Program-made: the position numbers and the translations under genes
Notes under the pieces: generated by a model
The model's input: the letters and a program-made list of their open reading frames with translations, nothing else
Databases searched by the model: none
What the model was told of the DNA's origin: nothing
DNA from: Diaporthe sp. PMI_573
Lineage: Eukaryota > Ascomycota > Sordariomycetes > Diaporthales > Diaporthaceae
DNA length: 64,000 nt
Assembly (NCBI GenBank): GCA_021399435.1
Contig: JAJTUP010000002.1
Span: 496,001 to 560,000 of the forward strand
Direction: 5' to 3'
Part shown: piece by piece, positions 34,623-46,095 of the stretch
Layout of the letters: each line of letters opens with the position of its first letter
How positions within the stretch are numbered: the first letter of the stretch is position 1

Positions 34623-35413
34623 GGCGCTCCCAGGGACTTTCGAGTGTAGCAGATCTTGCCGCAATTATCAATTCTCTATAGTACCCTATCTCTCATGCGA
34701 CCAGTTTCAGAGAAACAAGATGCCCTTTCCATCATGCTGTATTTGGCAGGGTTCTGAGCGCTCAGGAATGCAGACGCTCAACATTTCCTAGTCTCAGTCT
34801 CCTGCAGTCAATCATAGTAGACGTTAGCTTCTCAAAGAGTTCTGGTTTTTCCGTGTTCAAACTGTGTTCAAAAGCAGCATGCTTATAATGTTATCTGCCA
34901 AACTCGTGCCTGAAGTAGAACTGGCAAAGAAGGACCGCCCAGATGGAAAGGCTTCCGAAATCTAGACTGTAAAATTAAATGTTACGAGCACTTGAGTATG
35001 AGAAGCGAATACTGTGTTCAAACTCTTGTATTGTCCAGCTCCGAGTTTCAAATCCGGCAAGGAGAGCTGAAAGATAGAACCTGAGTTCAAAAAAACGTTA
35101 CAATGTACCTAAATACACTTCGAAGGGGTACTTGGAAGTGTGTGATAGATATCTCAGGTCTTATTGCCTATTTTAAAAGCCTCAGGATGATGGCACATGA
35201 TGGAATCAAATCGACTTGTGAGAAACATGCCTCAAGTAACAGACAGTGCTTTAATTCCTCCTCTGAATCAAGGGCATAAATAAGCCATCGTTACCAACTC
35301 CCTTCACTGCTTTTCGCCCAGGCATGAGCCAGCCCCCAAACCTCAAGCACGACGAACTAGACCTTTGAACACTTCAGCCATCTCAATTACATCACACTCG
35401 CAGCTTTGAAAAC
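34623..35413. other. Intergenic region between TPR gene and Zn-cluster protein gene
   Basis: About 790 bp, AT-richer, with short ORFs only. Its right part should hold the promoter and a CA/CT-rich leader of the next gene. Confidence 0.45.
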
Positions 35414-36289
35414 ATGTGTATCACCGTTCAGCCAATCTGCAATGCCTGCCGTGCGACTGCCGGGCCGATGGAGCTCCACGAATGCATTTTCCGCGACTGC
35501 AAATATATCGAGGAATGCACACGCTTCCTAGCCTCTTTCGAGCGCCTCAATTGGAACTGCGACACGCCGGACTGTGGTCTCAACAATGAGAACATCGACA
35601 AAAGGCTCGCTGAGATTAACCAAATGCTTCGTATGGAAGTGAGCCTAACCATCAGGCCAGCGGACGGGAAGTCCAAAGCTGGCAACGATCCTGACACCAA
35701 TATCAGCGACAGCAAGGCCGGTCTGATTCAGCGGGGCTTCGACGGGGATGGCACTTCACACCAACACACAACCAAAGGCGTCATTGGACTGGATGCCTTG
35801 TCAACAGGTACCACACATGAAAAAACACCCCTTTCTGTGACTGTGCCAGCAGCACAAATCGACATTCCACCGCGCCCTCAGTCTGCCCCAATACCTGAAT
35901 CTACCTCCCACGACCAGGTCATCCCCGAGAACAGCGTTGCTAGCGATGACAATGTTGCTTCCAGTGACAACACTACCGCCGAAGAAAATGTTACTGCCGA
36001 TAACAGTGTCGTGGCCAATGCCACTCTCACTACCAATGACGACGATGCGGCAAACAGCAGCATTCAAACAGAGTTTGACCCAGACTCTGTCGACCTGGAC
36101 ACATTTCCCAGATGCAAGAGCTGCTTCAAGGGCAGGCGTCGGTGCAACGGGCAAACCCCTTGCGACAAATGCCAGCAGAGGGGATCTGGCAGGGCATGTC
36201 GGCCTGTCACCGTTGAGCTTCTGAGAGAATATCCTGACCGAGCGGAACGAATCCTGGAACTCGCGGGGAGAAACGGAGCCAGCGCTTAG
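35414..36289 (+). CDS. Cys-rich protein with a C-terminal Zn(II)2Cys6 cluster
   Basis: A single exon encodes 291 aa from ATG 35414. The N-terminal ~60 residues are Cys-rich (MCITVQPICNACRA, CIFRDCKYIEECTRF, CDTPDCG) and may bind metal. The middle is disordered and rich in Asn, Asp, Ser and Thr with short DN-type repeats. Near the end is a typical fungal binuclear zinc cluster: CKSCFKGRRRC, then CDKC and a final Cys, with spacing C-x2-C-x6-C-x5-C-x2-C-x8-C and the basic loop expected for DNA binding. Zn2Cys6 regulators usually carry this domain near the N-terminus, with a large fungal-specific middle domain; both are absent here. DNA binding is therefore plausible, but the protein is atypical. 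No intron is needed. Confidence 0.75.
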   Translation: MCITVQPICNACRATAGPMELHECIFRDCKYIEECTRFLASFERLNWNCDTPDCGLNNENIDKRLAEINQMLRMEVSLTIRPADGKSKAGNDPDTNISDSKAGLIQRGFDGDGTSHQHTTKGVIGLDALSTGTTHEKTPLSVTVPAAQIDIPPRPQSAPIPESTSHDQVIPENSVASDDNVASSDNTTAEENVTADNSVVANATLTTNDDDAANSSIQTEFDPDSVDLDTFPRCKSCFKGRRRCNGQTPCDKCQQRGSGRACRPVTVELLREYPDRAERILELAGRNGASA

Positions 36290-37009
36290 AGCCGACAAGA
36301 TGGTGAAGCACAGTGTCTAGGCGGCCTCGTGGGTGTACAAGATGCAAGTGGGAGACGCGGCACCAGGAAATGTCCTCCTCATTTGTGGCCGCCAGACTGC
36401 GAAGCCACTGGGCCATGGCAAGTCAAATTCAACATGCTGCTTCGATGTCTGCTTGGTTGGCGCGATGTCTTGGGCACAAATCCGGGTCTGGTCAAAGCTG
36501 AGATTTTCAGGATACTTCTTGATGTTCACCTTTCCAAGAGACGAGTTCACACACAACCGAGGAAAGGGAACCGATGTGTCCCCGCCGCTCTCTTCCCTGT
36601 TGTCCGTACACACTCGAAATGTACGTGTGCAGAACATGCTCAAGCAGGATATCAACATAGAGCCAAGGAAGAATGTAATTCCGCATGCCTCAGGGAGTGC
36701 CAGAAAAGTTCATACATGCCCAGAAGTAGGCGTGGGAAAGCAAGACGGCGAAGAGGAACGGAGATTTGGACTGGGCTTTTAGTCTGGGCAACGGCTACGC
36801 ATATATCTGCTAGGACTTGGCCATAGAAAATCGGATTTGATCTTGCACCGGTCACCTTTCTTTTGTCGATGTTGGACATGGTTCCGGCTGAGGCACGTTT
36901 CTTCTGCCGGCCAGATGATATGGATTTGGTATCCTTCGGCCGTGTTGCGACCGTATATCAGCTGCGTTGTCAGCGTGTTTTGCGATGCATTTCGCTCTGA
37001 ATAAAACCC
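36290..37009. other. Intergenic region downstream of the Zn-cluster gene
   Basis: ORFs of 113-165 codons occur on both strands, overlapping each other, with no family signature. I treat them as chance. No repeat seen. Confidence 0.4.
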
Positions 37010-37366
37010 CTAGGAGAACTGCAGAAGACTTTCCAGTACAGTCTTGGCGTAGTTGTCTGGTGAGAAAAGATTGGAACAAGGCAATGCCCAATAGGACAGC
37101 AGCTCGAAGCATGAGATCCCGTGAGCCTTGCTCCAGTGTTTCATAAGATGATCGTTCATTGTATCAAGATCTCCGGGTTGTGCTAGGTCATAAGCGGGTG
37201 GCGGTGGCAGGAGGAGGTTGAGAACCTCCGTTTGACATCTGATGACATGATTCAATTCTTTCTTGATAAGGGGTGTCATGCAGTCGAAGAACAGAACGGT
37301 ATCTCGTTCAATTCGGTCGTTGAGTGCAAGACGGATTTGCTTATCTGGATCATAATTATCAGCCAT
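37010..37366 (-). CDS. Hypothetical protein
   Basis: A 118-codon frame from ATG 37364-37366 with protein-like composition: MADNYDPDKQIRLALNDRIE, then TVLFFDCMTPLIKKELNH, LLLPPPPAYDL and MKHWSKAHGISCFELLSYW. I recognise no domain. It may be a single-exon orphan or the first exon of a longer gene. There is no signal peptide. The tRNA-like gene lies about 470 bp upstream on the same strand. Confidence 0.4.
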   Translation of the reverse strand: MADNYDPDKQIRLALNDRIERDTVLFFDCMTPLIKKELNHVIRCQTEVLNLLLPPPPAYDLAQPGDLDTMNDHLMKHWSKAHGISCFELLSYWALPCSNLFSPDNYAKTVLESLLQFS

Positions 37367-37831
37367 TATGTGTAGATGTAGAAAGGGAGAGGGGTTGCTT
37401 TGAGTTTGGCCAAGGGCATCAACCGATAAATGGTTAAAGGCTGGTTGTTAATAGCGGTTTCAAATCTAAAATTCTCGCAAAGTGTGATTGTTGCACCGAA
37501 GAGCGCCAGCTGGCGGTGGTCAGTAACATTGTTTGTTGCGATGGGCTTGAAACCTACCACTCATCCTACCACCTCAACGTCTAACGAGGAAGAAGACCTC
37601 GGGGCCGCGGTTGTGCGTACTTATCAGTCTTTAGAATGAGCAGTCGTCAACTGATTCGACCAGAAACAACTTGGTGGCCCAGGAAGTCGCAAAGTTTAGT
37701 CCAAATATGACGTCCGTCCAGGAAGTCGCCAAAGAGGCAGTGCTCAGCACTCAAATTGCACGACGCTTGGAACGTTCTGACCTCGGCAGCTAATAAGTGT
37801 TTGCGGTTGAAAAAGTCAGAGGCAAAAAGAG
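37367..37831. other. Spacer between hypothetical gene and tRNA gene
   Basis: About 465 bp. Short overlapping ORFs only. The T-rich Pol III terminator of the tRNA gene lies at its right edge (minus strand TCTCTTTTT). Confidence 0.4.
37823..37831 (-). terminator. Pol III terminator of the tRNA gene
   Basis: A run of five T on the minus strand starts a few bases after the discriminator base, the usual Pol III stop. Confidence 0.5.
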
Positions 37832-37984
37832 AGACCACTGCCAGACTCGAACTGGCACCTTCCACCGTTTACGGCAGATGAAAGCTCATCCAGCAGATTG
37901 TCGTGTGAATCGGGATTGGTGTAGATCCGCCTTCTGGGGAATCACCTGGCTAGGCAGAATGCTAACCAATTACACCAAGTGGCC
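37832..37984 (-). tRNA. tRNA gene with long intron, or tRNA-derived pseudogene; isotype unresolved
   Basis: On the minus strand the 5' arm GGCCACT pairs with AGTGGTC at the 3' end (six Watson-Crick pairs and one G-T), followed by discriminator T. The A box TGGTGTAATTGG fits the TRGYNNARNNGG consensus exactly. The T arm is GCCAG-TTCGAGT-CTGGC. A Pol III terminator (TCTCTTTTT) follows directly. A stem CTGCC/GGTGG can form the anticodon arm, but its two halves are separated by about 80 extra nt, as expected for an intron. The loop start (TAGCCA) lacks the usual U33, so the anticodon cannot be fixed. It is either a long-intron tRNA gene or a decayed copy. Confidence 0.55.
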
Positions 37985-40668
37985 TGAGTTGTTGGAAATG
38001 CTGGCATTGGCTTACCTATGAAGCTGGGAGTGGGTGTTGCATGTTATTCACCCCGGGCGCAGGGGCTCGTCAGCCTTGCGCTTGGGCAAACGTCGCGAGT
38101 GGGGCAGCGCAAACGTGGTGAGTGAATGGAATTGGCTTATCAACCAAGACCTCAGAGGTTGTTCCCCCGTCGTCTCAATTGCTGTCATAACCCTAAGAGG
38201 CACAGTGTGTTATGGACACAGTTATGACTGATGACATTCGTCCCTCACTGTACAGGTGCGCTCCATCGCTCTATCAAGGAAATTCTGTTGATGGCTCGAG
38301 GCTGGCCCTCTTCGAGCCACCACACCGGTTAGGGTCGCCGTCTTTTGCTTGATTTTACAGTTGACATTTAAATGCCTCTTGGCTTGCCTGTTTTATAGGG
38401 AGAATCAGTCAGTCTCCTTTCTTGCAATGCCCTCGACATCGATCATATCATCATGACAATTTTGAGACGCTCCTCATCACACATAGACAATCTCTTTTCA
38501 TGCCTATTGTATCATTCTCTAGCTACTTTTGCGGAAGACTGGCTAATGTGTACTCACCTACTACCACTTCCCACATGCCTCGAGACTAGCAGTATTATAT
38601 CCTAACCAATTTGGTCGCGGTTCTTGTACATATACCACTGTACAACGGTAGTATGTTGCCTTGCTCAAGTCATACCTTCGATTAGTGGGCTCGGAACTCA
38701 CTTAGCCGACGTCGGCAGGGAGACAACCGCCGAGACTGGTGAACAACCCAAGACTTTCCAGGTTTACAAATACCAAGGCATGTTCGGCGTAGACATCAAC
38801 GGTGTCCCTCGCCACACCGAAAAGGGCATAAGATCGGCCAAGTCCGAGTCCGCCGCGGCGGCGAGTCAGTCGTGTGTTGGCCCATGTGTAGGTCCGTCTC
38901 TTGGACGGATCAAGCGGGAGTCGCCCCGGCCGAGAAAAAAAGAAAAAAGCCACCACATCCCGTAGCGCACCCTCCTCGCCTATCCATCCGTACTGGCCTC
39001 CCGGCCCCGTGGGTCTGGTCGCCCTCCCCCTGCAGCTGGCAGTCGCTGGCGGCCTCGGTATAGACGATCCACCCGTGGTGAACATTCCAAAAATCCACAT
39101 GGTCAAAATACCTGATGAGGTTCGACCACCATAAAGAAGCACTATTTTTAAGCTCCTGGGCGGGCGACAGGGCAGAGAAAGAAGCAGGGCCAGGAACGAA
39201 CGGGGCGGCGAGTGCCGCAGCACCCAGTCAAACCCGCCGTCAGTCATCTCCGAACACGACAGGGCGGCCAAACTCCACAATTTTCAGGCCCTGCCAGCCC
39301 GCCAGCCCGCCTGCCCACAACAATGATGCGCCTCGCTAAATAAAATGGAACCGAACCAGAACAGCCCAAAACTGACGCACCTACCAAGTTGCCAACAAAG
39401 GACACGAAAAAGATAACCCACGGTGGGGAATATCAGCCCAGAGTCCCCAGTATCCAGCAGGCCCAGCTGGCCCGCCGCCCTGGGACTTAGCCACATGCAG
39501 CGTCGCAACCGCTGCCATGGTACGGATCGGGACTTGTTCTGTGGGGGAGGGTGGGATTTAATCTTAAATTCAAAAGACAAACCTCAGGCTTAGCCTCACT
39601 TTTGGAGGCGGTCACGACAGAGATAGACAAGGTCGTCTTTTGTATCCATCGTAGCGATTGTGTAGAGCATGGGGAAGCGGGAAGCGAGCGCGAAAAGCCC
39701 CGGCGTGTAAGTGCCTTGCCAGGCGTGCCGATCCCCTTTTTTCCCTTTCACAATACACTGTCAACACTGGGTAGAAAAGTGCCGGCGGTGACCCATAATG
39801 ACTGACTGTGGATTCCGACGTAATCTTCCATTCGAACGCATCGGCCACCATCCGGATGGTGGACTTGTCTTTTTTCTTTGGTGCCGGTTCTGGGGCATCT
39901 CGTGGGTTTTGGCGGAGGATGAGGACACACAGGGGGCTAATGATGCCTTCCTTGCTCTCTATTACCCCCCCCCCCTCTTCAAACCCCCACGGGAGGAAAA
40001 TGAAGGCAGGCCAAGCAGGTCAGGCCTGGGGGTTTCAGGACACGCTCAAGAAGGGACGGCGCCGAGGGTCTGAACCTTGGTTGGGGGACCCGAGTTGGTG
40101 AGATTGTAAACTTGGCCATGCCAATAGTGGTCGATGCCAACTGCGAAAGTGGGATTTGAAACTAGCCGGAATAGCAAGGGATCATCATCTCCCATAATAG
40201 AACACAACACCGCACAAGATGGGTAGGTAGTAACAAGAGTCTTGGAAAACATCTTCCAAATGAACACGGTTGTTGTTTGATTTGAAGCAATGGCGCACGA
40301 AATTCCGAGGTATTGGTTTGGCCGCCGATGAAGGTGAATCAAGTGATCACTTTGGGCGCCGGGGCCGTCTTTGAATCAATGTCTCGGGTGTGTACAAGGG
40401 GGGACTTGGATTACTGACTGGCTGAATCTAAACCAATGAAGATCACGAAACAGTCACACAGATTTGCATCATGAGGCGGGGTATTTCTTTTTCAACAGTA
40501 TGTATTTACTGACACTAGTTCATTATGCTATGAAGTCGTAACACATACCCAAAAGTTCGTTCTAAAAGACCCTACATTTGGGGTGGAGGAGAAGTGAAGT
40601 AACGAAGCGGCAGTTCATGAAGAGGTTCTGGTCCCCGACCGTCTCGCTCCGTCGCAGTGCCTCCCCAT
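37985..40668. other. Long gene-poor intergenic region
   Basis: About 2.7 kb without a supported gene. ORFs of up to 192 codons (38702-39280, minus) are Ser/Arg/Pro-rich frames without domains. Homopolymer runs occur (11 C at 39965-39975; several A and T runs). The right end is the GH128 3' flank. Confidence 0.5.
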
Positions 40669-41550
40669 TTACTCTCCGACCCACCAGCGGCCCAGCGCAG
40701 TCCAGGCACCGCTGGTGTCGAGCAGCTGAGCGGCGGGGCTCACGAAGCCGTCGACGGGGGTGGTGGTGGCGCCGAAGAAGCCGTATGAGTCGACCCAGTC
40801 CTGGCCCTCGAGCCACGAAGAGACGGACTTGGTGAAGGTGTCAACGCTGGTTGAGTCGCGGCTGGTGCTGCCAATCTCGGAGACGACGACGGGCAGACCG
40901 TACTGGCCGTGCTTCTCAGAGATGTAGTTCTTGGCGTTCTCAACCTCGGTCTCGGCGGGTGTGTCGGCGTTGGTGTAGAAGTGGACACCGAGGAAGTCTG
41001 GCTTCTCGTCGGCGGAGAGGGCGCCGTAGAACTGCTCGAGCCAGGCGTTGCCGGCCTCGTTGCTGGCGACGGCGGGGCCGACCAGCTTGACACCGTACTG
41101 GGCGCGCAGGGGGAGGACGGTGCTCTTCCAGGCGGCGGCAGCGTCGCCGGCGTTGACACCGTTCAGCTCAGGCTCGTTGTAGAAGTGAACACGGGTGTTG
41201 GCACCGCCGGCCTGGATGGCACCGAGGAGGTTCTTCCACTCGTCACCCTGCAGCTGGGCAGGGGTGCGGATCATGGGCTGGAAGGGGACGTCCGCGGGGA
41301 GCTCCTCTGGCTTCCATGTGTTCCAGTTGAGGGCAGCGCTGACGCCGGGGGATGTGCTGAGGGAGGAGGCAGAGGCCTGGATGTTGCCGTTTCCTGCGTA
41401 GGCCTGGGTCAGGGTGTAGTCCCAGAGCATGATTCGCTTGCCAGAGTGGATTGCTGTGCCACGCTTCTCGACGGGGAGGGCGGATGTGAGGAGGGCGGCC
41501 TGGAAGAGGACGGCCAGGACCTGGAGACGCTTCATGGCGGAGAACTGCAT
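40669..41550 (-). CDS. Secreted glycoside hydrolase of the GH128/Asl1-like family
   Basis: A single exon encodes 293 aa; ATG at 41548-41550 in an AAACATG context. Residues 1-25 are a signal peptide (VLAVLFQAALLTSALP), followed by a Kex2-like VEKR at 27-30. The fold is the 'glycosyl hydrolase catalytic core' beta/alpha barrel. YNEPEL gives the likely acid/base Glu126 and VVSEIGS the likely nucleophile Glu225. HFYTNAD lies between and fits the conserved barrel strand. Characterised GH128 enzymes cut beta-1,3-glucan, so a role in fungal wall remodelling or beta-glucan breakdown is likely. Alternative: a related Asl1-type wall protein without strong activity. The gene has strong GC bias in third positions, which creates a long antisense open frame. 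Confidence 0.88.
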   Translation of the reverse strand: MQFSAMKRLQVLAVLFQAALLTSALPVEKRGTAIHSGKRIMLWDYTLTQAYAGNGNIQASASSLSTSPGVSAALNWNTWKPEELPADVPFQPMIRTPAQLQGDEWKNLLGAIQAGGANTRVHFYNEPELNGVNAGDAAAAWKSTVLPLRAQYGVKLVGPAVASNEAGNAWLEQFYGALSADEKPDFLGVHFYTNADTPAETEVENAKNYISEKHGQYGLPVVVSEIGSTSRDSTSVDTFTKSVSSWLEGQDWVDSYGFFGATTTPVDGFVSPAAQLLDTSGAWTALGRWWVGE

Positions 41551-43792
41551 GTTTGCGGTATTTGGTTTTTTGGTTTTTGAAGGACGGTGTGTTGTCTCTG
41601 TTAAAGAAGGACTAGACTTGACTGGAGTCTGTTGCTCGACGAAGCCTCTAAGGAGTGATGGCTACGGAGTAGTGAGTGAGAGTTGCCTGCTCTGGTGAAG
41701 GAATGACAAGAGAGTGCAGTCTGTGTATGCAGTCAGGAAGAGGAAACATGAGACGAACGAGAGAGGAGGGCAACGGGCAGTTCAAATACCGGACGAACAT
41801 GGACCAGCATCAGCAGCAAAAGCAACAACAAACAGGCGGGCAGACGCGGGCACCACCCTGCCGCCGCCGCCCACCCCCGTCCCCTGGGCTAGAACAGCGA
41901 GACTGGCCCTTCAGGGCGGCCTAGGCTCGTAAGATGGAGTGAAGGCCATGCTTATTCACTGGGTCCCAACGGCCCACAGGGTAGCGCCAACGAGACACAC
42001 GACAAAGGAGGATAAGGTTTCTTTCTCGGTGGGGTGGGTGGGATTGTCATGGCGGCATCGAGCAGAATGTTCCTGAGGCTACCGGCCTTGTCAGGGGCAA
42101 TGGGGCATCTTGGCAGGTCCGGCGGCTGTGATAGGGCGCGTGCCTGGCGGCGGCCAAGGTCTAGTTTGATAAGAGGCTTGTTTAGTCGGCCTGGGCCTGC
42201 AGCGGCGCAGCTGAGGGGGGGGGGGGTCGGCGTGCTCGCCGTGTGGGTTGATTACTTGTCATGTCATAGCGTGGTCACTGTGCTGTTTCCTGTGCCTGTT
42301 TCCTGTGCCTGTGCCTGTGCCTGAGCCTGGTTCTACCGCAGTAGAGTTTACCCAATCTAATTGTCCTGCCATGGCTGGTCAGTCGTGTTGTCCGCCCAAT
42401 CCTGGATGCAGGTGAGATGAGGTGACGTACGGGCACATATGCGGGAGCTGAGCACAACACACAGCACACAAGGTCAATGCCTTGACCTTGAAAGATCGGC
42501 AAGACGTGTCAAAAACCTTGATGCTGCTATTGTGGCAGCCCGTCCCCGTCCCCGGCTGGTGGAGCAGACAAAGGGCGCAGCGGGTGGGTGAGCGGGTGAG
42601 GTGAAGGAAGTGATTATTGACAGAGGTGAGGTGGCTGATCTGAGAATAGATCTCTCGATTTGCCCAGGGAGCCGTGTTGCCAAGTCGCCAAAACAGACGT
42701 GTACAAGCAAGATGTACCCCGCTGTGATTGGGGCGGCGCGTATCCGCCCCGGGATCGCGGGAAATTGCTCAGGCTGAGGTGAGCTCGGACCTGGGCAACT
42801 GGGCACCGCTGCAGAGACTGGCAGGCTGGGTGGAGGTCCGAGTCGGAACTGGGAAGGAGCCACTGGGAGCGGAGAAGGAAGGGGTACACGGTACACCCCG
42901 GCAAGGCACGATATTACCAGCTGCAGTAGTCTACCAATTCTGCCAATTCTTACCACGTCCTTCCCTTCCAACAGGAATCGTCTTTTCCCCTTTGGCACCT
43001 GTTTGGCACCACCTAGACTAGCCCTGGTTGCACACCTTCCTGTCCGGGACCCAAACATCCAGAGAAAGTTCTGTTTCGAGTCCCCCTGAAACGGAGAATA
43101 TTGCCCGTCACAAAAGTGTACAAAACAAGACAGACCAGCACGACCAGGCCTAGTGATCAGCGGCGACGGGCCGAGACCTGCAGCCTGTCCGTACCCCATG
43201 TTCCATGTGCCAGGTGCCCCCGATTGCCCCGAATGTTCATCTGCCCACATGCGCCTACCTGCCTGCCCATCTTGCCTGCCCATCTTGGCCAACCAGAGGC
43301 CTGGCAGGGCTGGGGTTGGTCTGTTTCGGCTCGAAGCTTGGCGCTGCTGCCACACATGCCACCGCATTCTCAACGTAATCCTCATGGCAGCATTATAGCT
43401 GATTCATCAATTTGCATTCTACTGTACGAGCCACTGCCGATGCCCAAGCGTGCATCGATGAACGGCTTGTGGAGTCGTGCCTGTGGTGTTGTTGTTTTTG
43501 TTGATGATGTTCAAGGTCGTTGAATGCGCCCTCACTCATCCCCCCATTGTCCACCTGCTTTGCCGAGCCCGCCGCTTACGGGTTAGCCGGCAACCAGCTG
43601 ACTGTCGCCTGTCTCAGTGCCTGGTCGCATGTGGGTGATTGATTCTATTGAAGAGACTTCAAGCTATCCATAATCCCATCTCATATATTTCAGCCCATTT
43701 GAGAGTTCTATACCATTCCCTTTCTGTACCTACTACTGTGTACCAACCCCACGCTCGTCGATCCCCTCGGGCAATTTCCACAAACACGAACC
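41551..43792. promoter_or_regulatory. Divergent intergenic region between GH128 and MFS genes
   Basis: About 2.2 kb should contain both promoters. It has CCTGTG-type tandem words at 42288-42330 and a 12-G run near 42217. A 303-codon minus-strand frame (42474-43385) is Pro/Arg-rich, has no domain, and overlaps other open frames; I regard it as chance. Confidence 0.5.
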
Positions 43793-45926
43793 ATGGCAGG
43801 AAGGTTACGATGGCGTGGGCTTCGCGCCGAGTCCGTCGACAGCTACTCGGGCGTCCTCGTCCCACTGGACCAGGCCCACCTCCACAGCCATTCAGCCCGT
43901 TGCGGGAGGACCGAGTTCGAGGAACTATCCGCCAACAGCGACGAGGAGGATGACCCCAAGGACGGGGCTGGGGACGAGGGGACAGGCATGCTAGAGATGA
44001 GCGCAGCTGAGTACAGCATCGAGGGGCTCAGGAAGGAGGTGAGGAGAGGCGGCGGTGGGATGAGGTCGGATTACGAGCGTCAGTCTGCAATTCCCATTCC
44101 CTGGTCCTCCCTCTGTGTCTGATGGGGCGGGCAAGTGGGTGTTGAGGCGAGGATGAGAGGACGTGCTCGGCTGACCCGTCTGCTGGCAGTGAAATCGATG
44201 CTGGTCAACAAGGCCGTTCAGGATATCGGCATGGGCAGGTACAACTGGCAACTATTTGTCTTGTGCGGTTTTGGATGGTTTGCAGATAAGTATGTTGTCC
44301 CGGTCCTCGGTATACTGGAGATGCTTGTGCTAACCAAGATCTCGTCCCCAGTCTGTGGATGCAGGTGAGACAGTCTCAAGCCCGCCCTTGTGGCGACTCC
44401 TCGTCTGCTGTCTACCAAGACTTTTCCTCATTGCTAACGATACCAAGGGGGTTTCATTAATCCTGCCATCCCTTTCGGCCGAGTTTGGCATCGCGGAGAA
44501 GACAGTGCGGTACACGACAAGTGCCGTGTATCTCGGCCTCTGCTTTGGCAGTTTCACCTGGGGCGTCGGCTCCGATATTCTCGGCCGACGCATCGCCTTC
44601 AACATGACCTTGCTGATCACCAGCATATTCGGGATCATGACCGCCTTCGCGACCAGCTGGGCGTGGGTCTGCATCTTTTTCTCCCTCCTGGGTTTTGGCG
44701 TCGGTGGCAACCTGCCTGTCGACGGCGCGCTCTTCCTGGAGTTCCTACCCGATACCTCATCATCCCTCCTCACCCTGCTGTCTGTATGGTGGCCGGTGGG
44801 GCAGCTGTGCTCGAGCTTCATCGCATGGTTTTTCATCGGCAACTGGCCTGCCGACAGGGGTTGGCGACTGTTCGTGCTGGCCATCGGGCTCATCACGTTT
44901 GGCATGTTCTGCCTGCGATTCTTCATCTTCCACCTCTTCGAGAGTCCCAAGTATTTACTGTCGCGCGGCCGCCAGTCAGAGGCCGTGGCAGTTGTGCACG
45001 GTCTCGCGTATCGCAACGGAGCAAAGACCTGGCTCTCAGAAGCCGTCCTGGATGCGGTGGTCGACAGCGACGACCGCGGCGACGACCGCACGCACGTTCG
45101 GGGCAACGCCGCAGTGTCAGCTCTGTCCACCAAGAGCGTCATCAAGTCAAAGCTCGACGAGTTCTCCGGCGCACGCCTCCGCCCGCTCTTCAGCAGCCGC
45201 AAACTCGGCCTCGCGACCGCCTTGGTCTGGTTCACCTGGGCCACGATCGGCATGGGCTACCCGCTTTTTAACGCCTTCCTCCCCCAATACTTGTCTCACT
45301 CGACTGGCGGCGGCGGCGACTCATCGTCATCATCAACACCTCCCCGTGAGGCCGACCCAACAGACCCTACCAAAATATCGGCCGAGACGTACCGCAATTA
45401 TGCCATCCTGAGCGTCGTCGGAGTACCGGGCAGCATCCTGGCGTATTTCACCGTCGACAGCCAATCTGCCTTCCTCGGTAGGAGGGGCACGCTGGCAATC
45501 TCGACGTTCATCTCTGCCAGCTTCCTGTTCCTGTTTGTGAGGTACGGCACGACCTCTGCCTCGCAGCTGGCCTTCAGCTGTGTCGAGGCCTTCAGCCAGA
45601 ATATCATGTACGGCGTGCTGTACGCATTCACGCCCGAAATCTTGTAAGTCCGCTTTCCCCCGGATGTCTTGTCGCCATATGACCGTGCCGAATGGGCTGG
45701 CTGACTTGTGGGTGTCTGATGCAGCCCTGCCCCTGTGCGTGGTGCCGGGACCGGCGTCGCGAGTTTCCTGAACAGGTTTACCGGGCTCATCGCGCCCATA
45801 TTGGCGGCTAATATACCTGGCGACGGGGCGTCAGCACCGATCTACCTAGCTGGTGCTTTAATATTCGCGGCTTTCGTGGGCATCGTATTGATCCCCATAG
45901 AGACTAGAGGCAGGCAAAGGCTTTGA
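43793..45926 (+). CDS. MFS transporter (SV2/sugar-transporter-like)
   Basis: Five exons: 43793-44078, 44190-44289, 44352-44364 (13 nt), 44448-45643 and 45725-45926; introns 111, 62, 83 and 81 nt; 598 aa in frame. The N-terminal ~95 residues are cytoplasmic and acidic (SANSDEEDDPKD). Membrane segments start at YNWQLFVLCGFGWFADN, followed by LGLCFGSFTWGVGSDILGRR (the MFS loop 2-3 signature), GFGVGGNLPVDGALFLEFLP and SVWWPVGQLCSSFIAWFF. A cytoplasmic loop separates the two six-helix halves. The second half contains YPLFNAFLPQYLS and ends AGALIFAAFVGIVLIPIETRG. The GRR and PESPK-like (FESPKYLLSRGR) motifs fit the sugar/SV2 branch. Substrate unknown. The first donor (GTCAGT) was chosen because it preserves the SDYELKSMLVNKAVQD segment. 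Confidence 0.88.
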
Positions 45927-46095
45927 CAAACGTGTACATCACATCACAAATCATGTAGAAACAACTATCATTATACGGCGAATCATGAGCATTGAAAGGC
46001 GTTTGGTTGGATTTCGGCGTCAAGGGGAAGTCACCCAGGGTATGAAATTAGCTTAAATTGAGGGTTAACTTGAGAACTTGTGAAAGCGTTGAGAT

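Noticed and set aside
42474..43385. 303-codon minus-strand frame upstream of the MFS gene
   Set aside because: Pro/Arg-rich, overlaps other open frames on both strands, no motif; probably chance in GC-rich promoter DNA.
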